DNA from: Cercis canadensis
Lineage: Eukaryota; Streptophyta; Magnoliopsida; Fabales; Fabaceae
Assembly (NCBI GenBank): GCA_003255065.1
Contig: QAOA01001289.1
Coordinates: 1,158,930 to 1,222,929 of the forward strand
Length of the DNA: 64,000 nucleotides
Reading direction: 5' to 3'
Part shown: piece after piece, positions 35,095-46,632 of the stretch
Position numbering within the stretch: the first letter of the stretch is position 1
How the letters are laid out: every line of letters starts with the position of its first letter
Position numbers and translations under genes: made by a program
The notes under the pieces: model-generated
Told to the model about the DNA's origin: nothing
What the model saw: the letters and a program-made list of their open reading frames with translations, nothing else
Databases searched by the model: none

Positions 35095-36880
35095 GACTTG
35101 AGAACAACAGAGATCATTGTCGAAATTCTTATAAGACTACTAGTCAAATCTCTAATGCCTTGTATGTGCATGTCAAAGCAATGGTATAGTTTTATTGTTG
35201 ATCCATATTTCATAAAGAGGCATCACAGTCACTCCATGAAAACCAATTTTGATCTAAATCTCATTAACGAGAATTACAACCATGGAACTCCAAGTTTCTT
35301 GATAGTCCCTTTTGGTGATGATGGTGATTTTGGCCTAGCCAGGAACATTCCTCTGCCACTTTTACAGTTTCCTGAAACATTAGTTTGTTTCAATGGCTTG
35401 GTTTGTCTTCATAGTTCTCATAAAGAGTTTGCTTTATGGAACCCATCAATCGAAAGTACAAGAGGTTACCCCTTGAGCCAATTGACTTTCCCCCTAACTC
35501 TTATGGAGGACACATTGCCGTTTCTGGATTTGGTTATGAACCTATCCATGATGACTATAAGCTGTTAAGAGTTATGAAGTTTTCAAATTCGCTTCCTGAG
35601 GTAAAGGTTTATAGCTTGAGATTGAATTCTTGGACAAGGGTTCAAGGTTAGCCATGTGGTGAAAATTTCAAGTTTAACTTGAATTCATCATTTGTGACTT
35701 TCAACGGTGCTTTACATTCTTTGATAACCAATTTTGTTGATTTCGAGAGAGTTATTACCTTTGATCTTAACACTGAGAAATTTACAGTGTACCCTTTGCC
35801 TATTCACTGCTCTGAATCTTTATTTAGCATAGATGTCCTAGGAGGATGCCTTTGCATATGGAGAAATATTCTAATGAGATGCCATGAAATTTGGATGATG
35901 AAACAATATGGGGTGAATGAATTGTAAGATAATCAACCTACACAACCAATCAACACAGAAACCAAACAACACCAAGAATAGTAGAAACAATCGCAGTAAT
36001 ATCACAAACACTTGGTATACAAATTAAACCAAAAAATAAGCAATGAAATAGAAATAAAGGAAGATGAATACCAGATGTACGTGGTTCAACCAAGATGGCT
36101 TACATCCACGGGAGAGAGCAATTCCACTATGATTAACAATGCCAAGATTGAGTCTTGTTTACAATAGAATCCGACCTTGGCCTTTGTTCTTGACCCTTGC
36201 AGCATATGCAAGTCAGAACCCTAAGTCTCACTCTATTCTTTCCTCTCAATGTTTTTGATTATTCCCTCTTTGAATTCTCACTAGTTCTTCTCTTCTCATT
36301 CAGTCTCTCTGCTCAATGTCTATCTCACATGTTTATATAGGAACCAATAATCAATTAGCTTTAGTTGGTTATGGCCATAACCGCCTAACTGATTTATGAG
36401 ACACTCCTCTAACACGGCCCCGAGTCTTGAAGGACACACCTGTGTTAGTCAACCAGATACCTCCTTCATGTTACACGCCAGTGAACACGACCCATGTCTG
36501 CATGTCTGATGTTGTGACTAGCCTACATTAGTGGAGATTGACATGAAAAGCTAGCCTATGGAGTTCCTCATGTGCTTTATTTAAAGGTCTAATTGCTTAG
36601 GTGAGCATGTATAAACTTATTCATAGTGCAAGAGTTCATTTGTGAAGGGTTACACACACACGCTTAAGGAAATTATTAGTGAGTTACAACTTGTATTTGA
36701 ATTAATGTATACACTTTCATGATATGATAAATTTTCCTTGAACTATGATTAATTTTTATCCTTGAGGCCTATTTGGTTAGTAGAATTATGTTGTCACTCA
36801 TGTGTGTTAGTTTTGTTAACTTTGTTAGTTTAATTCTTTGTTTTGCTCGAGGACTAGCAAATTTCAAGTTTGGGGGTATT

Positions 36881-38553
36881 TGATAAGTCGATTTTATACA
36901 ATTTATCTTGTATTTATCTAGCTTGTTAATTGTTTGTTCTAGGGTATTTTGAGTTTGATTCTTATGAATTATTGTTTCTTTTATAGGTTTTTACATTAGA
37001 AGTCTTTGGAAGTCACTTTGGTGTTTTTCGGTGTCAAAAAGAGTAAATTTTGGCAAATTTGGGATGAAGACAGCAACTTGGGCACCGCAACCTCTACTCT
37101 GGGCGCCGTAGCCCCCTATTTGCGAAGAAAACCAAGGAACAGACAGAAGCTAGGGCGCTGCAACCCCCTCCAGATAGAAACTTGGAGGCCGCAGCACCCT
37201 CTAAGCAAAGAACCAGGGCGCCGTAGCACCCAAACCCAAGGCTGCAGCCCCCGACGGTCAAACTCGAGATTTGACTTTTGAACTTCCTAATTTCACTAGG
37301 ACTCCTACTTTATTTGAATTCATTTTCTTCCTAAACTTCCTATGACCTATAAATAGAACTCTTAAAGTCTAAATTAGGGTTCCAGACTTTTGAGAAGAGG
37401 AGGCAAGAGGAGAAGAGGATCCAAGCTAGANGTAGCCCCCTATTTGCGAAGAAAACCAAGGAACAGACAGAAGCTAGGGCGCTGCAACCCCCTCCAGATA
37501 GAAACTCGGAGGCCGCAGCACCCTCTAAGCAAAGAACCAGGGCGCCGCAGCACCCAAACCCAAGGCTGCAGCCCCCGACGGTCAAACTCGAGATTTGACT
37601 TCTGAACTTCCTAATTTCACTAGGACTCCTACTTTATTTGAATTCATTTTCTTCCTAAACTTCCTATGACCTATAAATAGAACTCTTAAAGTCTAAATTA
37701 GGGTTCCAGACTTTTGAGAAGAGGAGGCAAGAGGAGAAGAGGATCCAAGCTAGAAGATCGATATTTTCGGCATCGAATCGTCACATCCAATACTTTATTT
37801 CTTCATCTCTCTCTTGCAACTGATGTCTAATCTGTGTGTGAAGTTATTTTCTGCATTCATTATGAACTAATTCCACCATCTAGGGTGGAGATGTAGCCTA
37901 GTTTAGGACGGATTGTAATTTCTAATGAATTAATCAAAAGACCATCTTGTTTAATTGACTTTTTAATCTTCATACTTGATGCTTCTTTTTGACTGGCCAT
38001 CAATTTAGATTAATTGGAAATTACAATAATACTGAGAAGTTAGTTGTAATTGAAGACCATAGAGACTAAAAACATAAATTGCATAAGGGATAAGAATATA
38101 CTGTTATGGTTTATGTAGCCGTTAAAAAGAACTATAGAACGAATTGAATTCTAAGATTATTCGCAATTCACATAGGAATATAGTGGGTTCATAGTTTGGG
38201 AATATATTTGTTTGACCTTGGAAAATGCTAATGAATAACTTAGGGTTTTTGGTTAGCAATTAGGGAGATCGTTGTTGATTAATGAATTAGGAATAAATAT
38301 CCAGACTATCTATGATGAAATCGACATCCTAGATACTTTCTCGCCATATTCTTATTCCTTTTACAGTTATTACTCTTTGTTTACAATTTTGCATTTAATT
38401 ATCATCATAATTCACTCTTTCATTGTCAAGATAAAATTGGAATACACATAATTTTGGTACTTAGTAGCCACAGTCTCCATGGGACGATACTCTATCTCAC
38501 TTCTTTATTACTTGCTTACGACACATGCACTTGCCTTAAATTTTTACGTAACA
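36881..38553 (+). repeat. 3' LTR of the collapsed element
   Basis: TGATAAGTCG to ACGTAACA. The apparent 1,673 bp include a probable false duplication at the N (37431); about 1,349 bp without it. A GC-rich block with GGGCGC(C/T)G(C/T)A words at about 37080-37260 precedes CTATAAATAG. Its AT-rich second half is recognisably related to the element 1 LTR. Confidence 0.85.
37108..37754. repeat. Direct repeat across the N at 37431 (probable assembly artefact)
   Basis: 37108-37430 and 37432-37754 are near-identical, joined by one undetermined base, both inside one LTR. Confidence 0.85.
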
Positions 38554-39235
38554 ATGTCTGAGGCCATGTCTGAATGCACACGCCTCGTGTCTGAACTCCA
38601 GAGCCTTACTTCAAGTGACACGCCTAAACCCACAAGTGAACACATCCCATGACTTCAGTCTAAAGACTAAGTTAAGTGACATGCTTTATACCATAAGTGA
38701 ACACGACTGTGTCTTCAGCCCGTGTCTGCCTTACTAAGAGCTAATCATCACATGAATCATGGGTGAAATACTGCTCAATGGAAAAGATAAGGCTTTGGAA
38801 ACCGGAGAAGCCAATAATTTTTTCAAAGGATGGTAAAAAGATTATCTGGAATGATTCATTACGTTTTTATTAGTATGACATTGAAAGCCAAAGATGGGAG
38901 CAGGTTGAATTTCACAATTCACCTCTTGTTGAGGTTTTTACTTTTTGTCGGACCCTACTCTGTGTAGGAAGCCTTCTATTGCTAAATTGTGATATTGTGA
39001 CTGAAGAGAACCAAGAAAAGCATAACTCATAGAAGAGGAGGATAAAGTTGATACAAAATCTTCAGCTGCAATCTATGTAAAAAGCCTTTATGCTCTACAT
39101 TGTTGATTGAGTTGTTGCTTATTTTGTTTAAAGCAGGTAGATATGTGCTATCCTTGTATATAGATTAGGTGTAACTTTTAGTAGTTCCATCTATTTTTTA
39201 GGTTTTGCTTTCAGTAGTAACCGAGAGAAACATGT

Positions 39236-39608
39236 TGATAGAGCCCAACCTGTGGATCAGAATAATGGGCCAAAAGAGTGGAAAGTCTACACTAGGAGAA
39301 ATAAGAAATAAGAAAATATAGAAGGAAGGGAGCACGTGATTGTTTGCTATTTTCTGTTACGTGTATTTCCTAAAAGAGTGGGAGTTAGTTATAGAGTAAT
39401 GCAGGAAGATCAGTATAGGGGAATGGAGAATGGTAGATGGGGTATCTTTTGTATTTGCATTTCCTTCTTTGGCTTAGGCTTGGGCAGAGTAGGTATACTC
39501 TGTGGAGCTCATGCTCTAAGGAGGGAGATTACCAGTCCCACTATAATTCTTCCTAGTTTTCTTAATTCTATACTTGTACTATTCATTTATGTACTTTGAG
39601 TTCCATTA
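39236..39608 (+). repeat. 5' LTR of element 2
   Basis: 373 bp. The end is placed by the target-site duplication of the partner LTR, giving TG...TA termini rather than TG...CA. The primer-binding site that should follow is not clearly recognisable. Confidence 0.8.
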
Positions 39609-39631
39609 TTAGTCTGACTTACCGGATACAA

Positions 39632-40755
39632 GCAATGGTTTCCAAGGTAGACACAGTGGAGTCCAAGGTAGCCGTTCTCGATGCCCAGTTTCAAGAGGTG
39701 AAGTTATCGGTAATAGAGCTTCAATGTTTTGTAGTTCAAGAGGCTAAGGCGAACGAGGTTGAGAGCTGGGAAAATGCCAAGTTCTATTCTATGGTGGCCG
39801 AATAGATGTGTTAGAGCTCTGGGAAGCAGTTAACCACTATAGAAGTTGACGATACACCTAGATCATCTTGTGCGATGGGTAGTCGAATAGAACAGAGCAA
39901 ACAACCATAGTTGGATTCTTACTCAACGAAGCTAAATGAAACCATCGATGACTTCCGTTTAGCAACGAAAAAGGTCGAACTACCTTCCTTCGATGGTACC
40001 GACCCACGTGGGTGGATTTCCCAAGCGGAAATGTTCTTCCGGGTACAAAATACCCGGCTTGAACTTAGGATTCCCCTCGCTTAGTTGTCAATGGAAGGAT
40101 GCATGGTTCATTGGTTCTCTCTACTTTGGGAGGGAGACCACGAGCTCTCCTGGGATAAATTCAAGGTAGTCCTGTTAGAACACTTTGGTGACTTGAACAC
40201 TAGAAATCCATACAAATAGTTGGTAGCTTTAACATAGGAGAATTCTGTAGCTGAGTATGTGGAGGCATTTGAATTCTTGGTTGCCCAAGTGCCCAGAATG
40301 GCAGAATAGCAAGCTATTGGGTACTTTATGCATGGGTTGAAGCCTGAAATAAGGTGCTGGGTAAGAATTCATCATCCTGAAATTATTAGTAAGGCCATTT
40401 TGCTTGCTAAGGATGTAGATGGTGCTTTGTATGGAGATGTGGATAGTAGGGTAAGAAGCATTGGTAATAAACATGTAATGAGTCCAGGCTTGAATCCTAA
40501 TAGGATTAAGGTTCTGACTTCTCCTTTCCTATAGTCCAACAATCATTTTAAAGAAGGAACCTCGAACTGTAAGCATGAGACGAAGTCCCCACCACAGGGA
40601 CCTGGGTCAATGGCTAATCATAAGAGCACAAGGGATGTTAGGAGTAAGGGTACTCATCACTTATCTGCACAGGAGTTGTTTGACAGAAAGGAAAAAGGGG
40701 CTATGCTTTAGGTGTGGCCAACAATACCACCCACTACACCAATGCCCCGATAAGT
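39632..40755 (+). pseudogene. gag remnant of element 2
   Basis: Contains VELPSFDGTDPRGWISQAEMFF (gag core start), a later SVAEYVEAFEFL segment and the zinc knuckle CFRCGQQYHPLHQC near 40700. In-frame TAG codons stand where chromovirus Gag has Gln (for example after NPYK near 40220 and in MAE-stop-QAIG near 40308). Confidence 0.85.
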
Positions 40756-40769
40756 AGCTTAGACTCACT

Positions 40770-42262
40770 TTGTTAGCTGAGGATGAATTTATTAATGATA
40801 ATGATGAAATTGAACCTATGAAGGTGGACAATGAGGAGGCATCAGAGGATTTTGATTGCACAGCTATGGGATTGCTTCATTTTACTAAGAAAGCAGGTTT
40901 TAGTTCTAAGGTTATGAAGTTGGAAGGGAGGTTGAATGGATTACCTATACTAATTTTAATTGACAACGGGACCAATCATAATTTTGTATCTAGAAGGGTG
41001 GTTCAGGCTTTCAGTTTGCTTGTGCAAGATACACTAGAAGTAGGTATAAGGTTGGATGATGGCCATCGTGTATTGACAAGGGGGAAATGTGACTTGTGTG
41101 TTGATTTGGGGCCTATCACAGTTGTTGTCACCACTTTTGTTTTTGACATTGGTAGTTTGGATTTAATCTTAGGAATTTCATGGTTGGAAACGTTGGGAGT
41201 GGTGCAAACAGATTGGGGTAAAAGAATCATGACTTACTATAGTGGGGCAGACCTAGTTACCCTACAGGGTATTAATCAGGGAACAAGTACAAATTCCTCC
41301 TCACTGCATAACCTAATAGGCAGAAGATTGTATGTAGTAGATGTTTTATTATGGAACACGAAGGTTCATAATCTTGAGGCTATTCAGCAAGGAGATTTAT
41401 CACCGATTCGGTGGGAAAGAGTCTGGCAGTTGAGTAATCAATTCCCTATTGCCTTTGCTGAAATACAAGACTTGCCACCTCATAGAAACAATGACCATGC
41501 TATAGTCCTTCAAGATGATCAGGGGCCTGTGAGTGTGAGGCCTTATAGGTACCCTCACCACCACAAGGATGAAATTGAAAGGCAAGTTATGGAACTTCTG
41601 CATATCGGATTTATTTGGCCTAGTAATAGTATTTTTTCTAGTCCTGTTATTTTGGTAAAAAAGAAGGACAACTCATGGAGGATGTGTGTGGATTATAGGG
41701 CTTTAAATAAGGTAATAGTTTCGGATAAGTACCTTATCCCTGTAGTGGAGGAACTCTTAGATGTGCTGCATGAAGCTTGGGTTTTTTCTAAATTGGACCT
41801 TAAATCGGGGTTCAACCAGATTCGGGTAAAAGAGGAAGACATACACAAAACAACATTCAGAACTCATAATGGCCATTATGAGTACCTAGTTATGCCATTT
41901 GGATTGATGAATGCTCCAGCCATATTCTAATCCACTATAAATTATGTGTTCAGATCGTGTCTACGAAGGTTTATGCTTGTTTTTTTTTTTAATGACATTC
42001 TGGTTTATAGTCCAGATTGGGACACACATCTATTGCATTTGGTTGAGGTGCTAAACTTGTTGAAACTAAATAGTTTAGTGGTTAACAAAAAGAAATGCAG
42101 TTTTGGGAGGAAGTCTATTGATTATCTAGGCCATCTAATTTCTGGGAAATGAGTAGCTATGGATCTCGAAAAGATTGGTAGTGTTTTGCAGTGGCCCATT
42201 CCAAAAAATGTAAAGGGAGTAAGAGGTTTTTTAGGACTAACCGGTTATTACTGTTAGTCTAT
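40770..42262 (+). pseudogene. Protease and reverse transcriptase remnant of element 2
   Basis: A 386-codon open stretch (40770-41930) holds a protease with active-site LIDNGTNHNF (the usual Ser/Ala positions altered) and the RT start (MCVDYRALNKVI, FSKLDLKSGFNQIRV, YEYLVMPFGLMNAP). TAA follows at the Gln expected after NAPATF. The catalytic box reads FFNDILVYS where FFDD or YVDD is expected, so the first catalytic Asp is Asn. Later KKCSFG and YLGHLIS, then TGA and TAG codons. Not catalytically competent. Confidence 0.9.
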
Positions 42263-42780
42263 ACAAAGGTATGGCAAGGTGGCAAAGTGCTTAACCGAGT
42301 TAACCAAGAAAGAGAATTTCCATTGGAGTTCAGCCGCTCAAGTAGTCTTTGACACCCTAAAGAAATTAATGACTTCCTCTCCGGTTTTGGCCCTGCCTAA
42401 CTTTGCACAAACCTTTGAAGTGGAGTGTGACGCATCCAAAAGGGGAATTAGAGCAGTTCTTATGCAACAAATGTGCCATCTAGCTTATTTCAGCGAGGCT
42501 TTGTCAGAAAACACCTTGTCTAAGTCTGCTTATGACAAGGAAATTATGGCCCTTGCTCTTGCTGTCCAACATTGGAGAGCTTATCTTTTAGGACGACATT
42601 TCATAGTCTATACAGATCAAAAGAGTCTCAAACACTTTCTTCACCAACGCATAACAACTACTAATCAACAAAACTGGATAGCCAAGTTGTTAGGGTACTA
42701 TTTTGATATAATCTATAAGCCTTGGCTAGAAAACAAGGCAACTGATGACTTATCCAGAATTCCTGAAGAAGGTGAGTTAA
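42263..42780 (+). pseudogene. RNase H region of element 2
   Basis: Open stretch beginning at 42279. FEVECDASKRGI (first catalytic Asp), SKSAYDKEIMALALAV (Glu) and FIVYTDQKSLKHFL (Asp) are in order, followed by the tether NKATDDLSRI. Key residues look intact, although the upstream RT is broken. Confidence 0.85.
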
Positions 42781-44211
42781 ATGAGCTTGTTTCTTTCCCT
42801 GTGTGGCTAAAAGGCCATAAATTAATTCATAGAGTAAAGGAAGATACATATTTCCAAGGCATTATTTCTGCCCTACAACAAAATCCAAGCTCTCGACCTA
42901 AATTTGTGTACCAGCAAGGAGTTCTTTTCTATAAAGATCGACTGGTGATTTTAGCTAACTCTCCTAAGATTCCTCCAATCTTAGCAGAATTTCACTCTAC
43001 TCCTGCAGGTGGTCATTCTGGTTTCCTACGTACTTATAGAAGGTTGGCAGAGTATTTGTATTGGGTAAGCATGAAGAAGTATGTTCAAGACTTTGTTGAG
43101 TCTTGTGACATTTGTCAACGACAAAAGTATACAACTCTCTCCTGGGGGTCTTTTGCATCCATTAGACATACTTGACCTTATTTGGGAAGACTTCTCCATG
43201 GACTTCATTACGGGTCTTCCCAAGTCTAGAGGGTTCGAGGCTATTCTTGTTGTGGTTGATAGGTTGTCAAAGTATGCTTATTTTAACTTATTGAAGCATC
43301 CTTATACAGCCAAGGGAGTTGCAGAAAGTTTTGCAAAGGAAATTGTCCGGCTGCATGGTATTCCTAATTCCATTGTTAGTGACTGAGACCCTGTCTTTAT
43401 TAGCCATTTTTGGCAGGAATTATTCAAACTACAAGGCACGATGCTCAGGATGAGCTCCTCATACCATCCTGAAACGGATGGCTAAACCGAAGTCATTAAT
43501 CATTGCCTAGAAACTTACTTGAGGTGTTTCACTTCTGAACAACCTAGGCACTGGTCACATTGGTTATCTTGGGCTGAGTTATGGTACAATACCATTTTCC
43601 ATCTCTCTACAAATTCCACTCCTTTTGAGGTAGTATATGGCATAAAGCCTCCTAGTTTGGTTCGTTATCTTCAAGGAGAGACAAAGGTTGAGGTTATGGC
43701 AAGATAATTGATTAATAGAGATGAGGTGCTGAAACAAATGAAATTTCACTTGCTGCATGCACAACAGTAGATGAAAAAGTATGCAGACTAGAAAAGAAGG
43801 ACTTTGTCTTTTGAGGTGGGTGAATGAGTCTTCCTAAAACTGAGACCCCATCGCCAACAATCTGTGGCTAGGAGAATAAATCAGAAACTTGCAGTAAGGT
43901 TTTATGGCCCTTTCCAGGTTCTCAATCACTGTAGACCAGTTGCTTATAAGCTGAAATTGCCACCTTCTTTCCAGATATATCCTGTCTTTCATGTCTCTCA
44001 GTTAAAGAAGGCCATAGGTAATTATTTCGTGGAACCAATGCTGCCAGCAGATCTAGAAATTGAGCTCTCTGATTCTGCAGAACCAGAGCACATCCTAGCC
44101 TCTCGGGAAATCACCAAGCATGGCGAGACCAGTAAGCAACTGCTTATTAAGTGGAAGACTAAGCCTATGGATGAAGCAACATGGGAGGATGAATTCATTA
44201 TCCGTAGCTAA
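42781..44211 (+). pseudogene. Integrase with chromodomain, element 2
   Basis: HHCC zinc finger (GGHSGFLRTYRRL to CDICQRQK, about 43008-43125), then a frame change. Catalytic core: MDFITGLPKS (Asp), IVSD-stop-DPVF (the second Asp is kept but TGA replaces the Arg after SD), SYHPETDG-stop-TEVIN (TAA at the expected Gln, Glu kept). Next come GPFQVL and YPVFHVSQLK, and a C-terminal chromodomain (EPEHILASREI, LIKWKTKPMDEATWED) ending in TAG at about 44209. In related elements the chromodomain targets integration to marked chromatin. Confidence 0.88.
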
Positions 44212-44261
44212 TTTCCCTCTTTTAGCCTTGCGGACAAGGCTGCACTTATAGGGGATGGCAA

Positions 44262-44628
44262 TGATAGAGCCCAACTTATGGATCAGAATAGTGGGCTGAA
44301 AGAGTGGAAAGTCTACACTGAAAGAAATAAGAAAATATAGAAGGAGGGGAGCACGTGATTGTCTGTTATTTTCCCTTACATGTATTTCTTAAAAGAGTGG
44401 GAGTTAGTTATAGGGTAATGTAGGAGGGTTAGTATAGGGGAGTGGAGAATGGTAGAGGGGGTATCTTTTGTATTTGCATTTCCTTCTTCGACTTAGGCTT
44501 AGAAAGAATGGATATACTCTGTGGAGCTCATGCTCTAAGGAAGGAGATTACCAATCCTATTGTAATTCTTCCTAGTTTTCTTAATTCTATACTATGTACT
44601 ATTCATTTATATAATTTGGGTTCCATTA
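44262..44628 (+). repeat. 3' LTR of element 2
   Basis: 367 bp, a slightly diverged copy of 39236-39608, preceded by the purine-rich ATAGGGGATGGCAA. Confidence 0.85.
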
Positions 44629-44633
44629 CATGT

Positions 44634-44950
44634 TCTTTGCATTACTAGTATCTTGTGTATTGCATTTTAGCTTTGTTTTGTTAAAGATGGACGACATTCC
44701 CTATCCCTTTTATCTTATGCTTTTTTATTTATTTTGAGATTCTTATAAGATCTTGACTAATCCTAAAAGAAAGGGTATATATATATATATATATATTATA
44801 TGGTAATGGAGGTTTTCATCTGCTTTTTTGCCAGTTTGAGGTAATTTATATGTGTTTTTGCCAACAATGCTAAGCATTGCTCAATATTATATCTTTGGTC
44901 AAAATTTCTCAACCTGCATCTGGGTTCTCTAATTTGAAAACATGTTGAAT
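44634..44950. other. Spacer between elements 2 and 3
   Basis: Old host sequence, continuous with 59194 onward before element 3 inserted. Contains an (AT)n tract at 44776-44796. No gene seen. Confidence 0.5.
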
Positions 44951-44955
44951 GAATT

Positions 44956-46632
44956 TGATGGACTTTTTCCGGCAAGTGTACTGAGTCACACAAGTAGTAA
45001 TAGATGAGTAGAGTATCGTCCTCAGGGATTAATGCAAGCAACTACTAATTTCTCCAACACTAGTTCTATTTGGAAGAATAAACACTTTGGATTGAAGGCA
45101 GCCTAAAAATGACTACTGCAATTCACTAAGTAACAAAATTTAAATGATCATGTAAACAACTTAAATAGCAATTTAACTATGAGATTGATGATAAGAATGA
45201 GAAGGTTAGGGGTTGATTTCATTCGCTTGAAAATTTGGTTACTTCATAGACAAAGTAACCTTAGGATCAGTGCTGAACTAATTATTCCAGTTACAATTCC
45301 TTTGTTGTTGGCTACTTTCCCTAATGTGATTGAACTCAATCCNGCAATTCACTAAGTAAAAAAATTTAAATGATCATGTAAACAACTTAAATAGCAATTT
45401 AATTATGAGATTGATGATAAGAATGAGAAGGTTAGGGGTTGATTTCATTCGCTTGAAAATTTGGTTACTTCATAGACAAAGTAACCTTAGGATCAGTGCT
45501 GAACTAATTATTCCAGTTACAATTCCTTTGTTGTTGGCTACTTTCCCTAATGTGATTGAACTCAATCCCTTGATGAAACAATTCTCCCTATCCCAATTAA
45601 TTGTCCAAATCCTTGACACAATTAACTAGTCTAGTGATTAAGCTCTAGGAAATTAATTCAAGACCACCTAAACTAAGTTATCTATTCTTAGATTAACTCA
45701 ATTCAGAACAGAATTCGCAGAAGCATATTCATATCTTACTATTCCTAGCATCGAAACGAATCTTTAACTATTCAAATGGAGGCCAGTCATTTAATAACAG
45801 TAAATTCCATTCAACAAGAAGAATTGTACTAAAACAAGTTCATTAAGTCAATAAAACCTCATCACAAATGAATTACATCAAACCCCTAACACTAAGAGTT
45901 TAGCTACTCATGACTGAATTCAATAACATTAAACAAATAAAATTCAACATAGGATGAGAAGAAGAAAAACTAGATGTAGATCGAGTCCCAATTGCTCCTC
46001 CTCGTGCTCTAGCTCTTTTCCTCCTTTTATTCCCAAGTATGGCCTGCTTTATCCCATGCATCAGATTCCTATTTATACTTATGTGGAATTAGGTCTTCTT
46101 ATCAGAAATAGCTCAAACACGGCTCTGACACGACTGTGTTCTATTTCTGGACTTGGGCATGTCACATAAGGTAATTTCATGGTCATTGAACATGGGACCA
46201 AACACGGCTGTGTTCTTCTCTTGTCTCTGCCCGTGTTCCTCAGACATGGTCCTTGTGTCTCCTTGCTCTGAGCATGTTCTCTATTTGTACACTCTGCCTA
46301 CTTAACACGGCTTCGCATACGGCCGTGTTTGATCTTGTCTTAGCTGTGTTTGTCCATAAGCTTGAGCAGTAACTTCTGGGAGTTAGACACAGGGGCAACA
46401 CAACCGTGTTCCTACCCGTGTCCTTATCAAGACTTCATAAAAGGCTGGTTTCCTTGTACCTTGTTTCATGGATTTCTTCCAAATTCTTCCTTTTTCTTGA
46501 TTAAACATGTTGGTACCTGACAACACCAATGCATGGATTAAATATCATGTTTAATGAGGATTTGCTCATAATGTAGGTAGGAATTTAGTATTAAAACATA
46601 GTTTTTTTTACAGTCCTAAAAGACAAGTATCA
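44956..46632 (-). repeat. 3' LTR of element 3
   Basis: Plus-strand ends TGATGG and AGTATCA. 1,677 bp as given, 1,451 bp after removing the repeat at the N (45343). A cluster of ACACGG(C/N)CGTGTT-type palindromes lies at about 46115-46425, and a TATAAATAG box (minus strand) near 46070. Confidence 0.9.
45118..45568. repeat. Direct repeat across the N at 45343 (probable assembly artefact)
   Basis: 45118-45342 and 45344-45568 are near-identical copies of LTR sequence joined by one undetermined base. Confidence 0.85.

Larger units (their letters stand above)
36507..38553 (+). mobile_element. Collapsed Athila-like element nested in the solo LTR
   Basis: Exact duplication ATGTC at 36502-36506 and 38554-38558. 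The element begins TGAT, apparently the first four bases of its 5' LTR, then jumps to 3' internal sequence (36524-36565 matches element 1 at about 28125), a polypurine tract (AAGTTTGGGGGTATT, 36866-36880) and a complete 3' LTR. Almost all of the 5' LTR and coding region is therefore deleted while both target-site copies survive. Confidence 0.8.
35923..38752. mobile_element. Solo LTR in the F-box gene, itself interrupted
   Basis: The outer element is 35923-36506 plus 38559-38752 (778 bp), starting TGTAAGATAATC and ending ATCATCACA. The exact 5-bp duplication TGAAT is at 35918-35922 and 38753-38757. It contains CGTGGTTCAACC and CATCCACGGGAG, which recur in Copia-type plant LTRs, a TATATAGG near 36343, and several ACACG/CGTGT words. 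No internal domain, so best read as a solo LTR; the Copia assignment is tentative. Confidence 0.75.
35095..39030 (+). pseudogene. F-box/FBA gene remnant, split by transposons
   Basis: F-box proteins link targets to SKP1-cullin ubiquitin ligases. Coding homology lies in 35095-35922 and resumes at 38758-39030 after a nested insertion. The F-box is represented by EIIVEILIRLLVKSL and CMSKQWYSFIVDPYF, without an ATG in frame. Next come PSFLIVPFG and ALWNPS, then a frameshift near 35435, KRLPLEP, GFGYEPIHDDYKLLR and VKVYSLRLNSW, TAG near 35649, and the FBA block ending WMMKQYGVNE. The second part begins WVKYCSM and contains PEKPIIFSKDG, then a TAG, then YDIESQRWEQVEF. Multiple lesions plus the insertion make it a pseudogene. 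Confidence 0.85.
39236..44628 (+). mobile_element. Reina-type Ty3/Gypsy chromovirus (element 2), full length, decayed
   Basis: 5.39 kb with LTRs at 39236-39608 and 44262-44628, both starting TGATAGAGCCCAAC. The exact duplication CATGT (39231-39235 and 44629-44633) fixes the ends. Order gag, protease, RT, RNase H, integrase, chromodomain, all on the plus strand. The short LTRs, the YHPETDG and LRCFTSEQPRHW integrase signatures and the C-terminal chromodomain fit the Reina clade. Numerous stops make it inactive. Confidence 0.9.
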
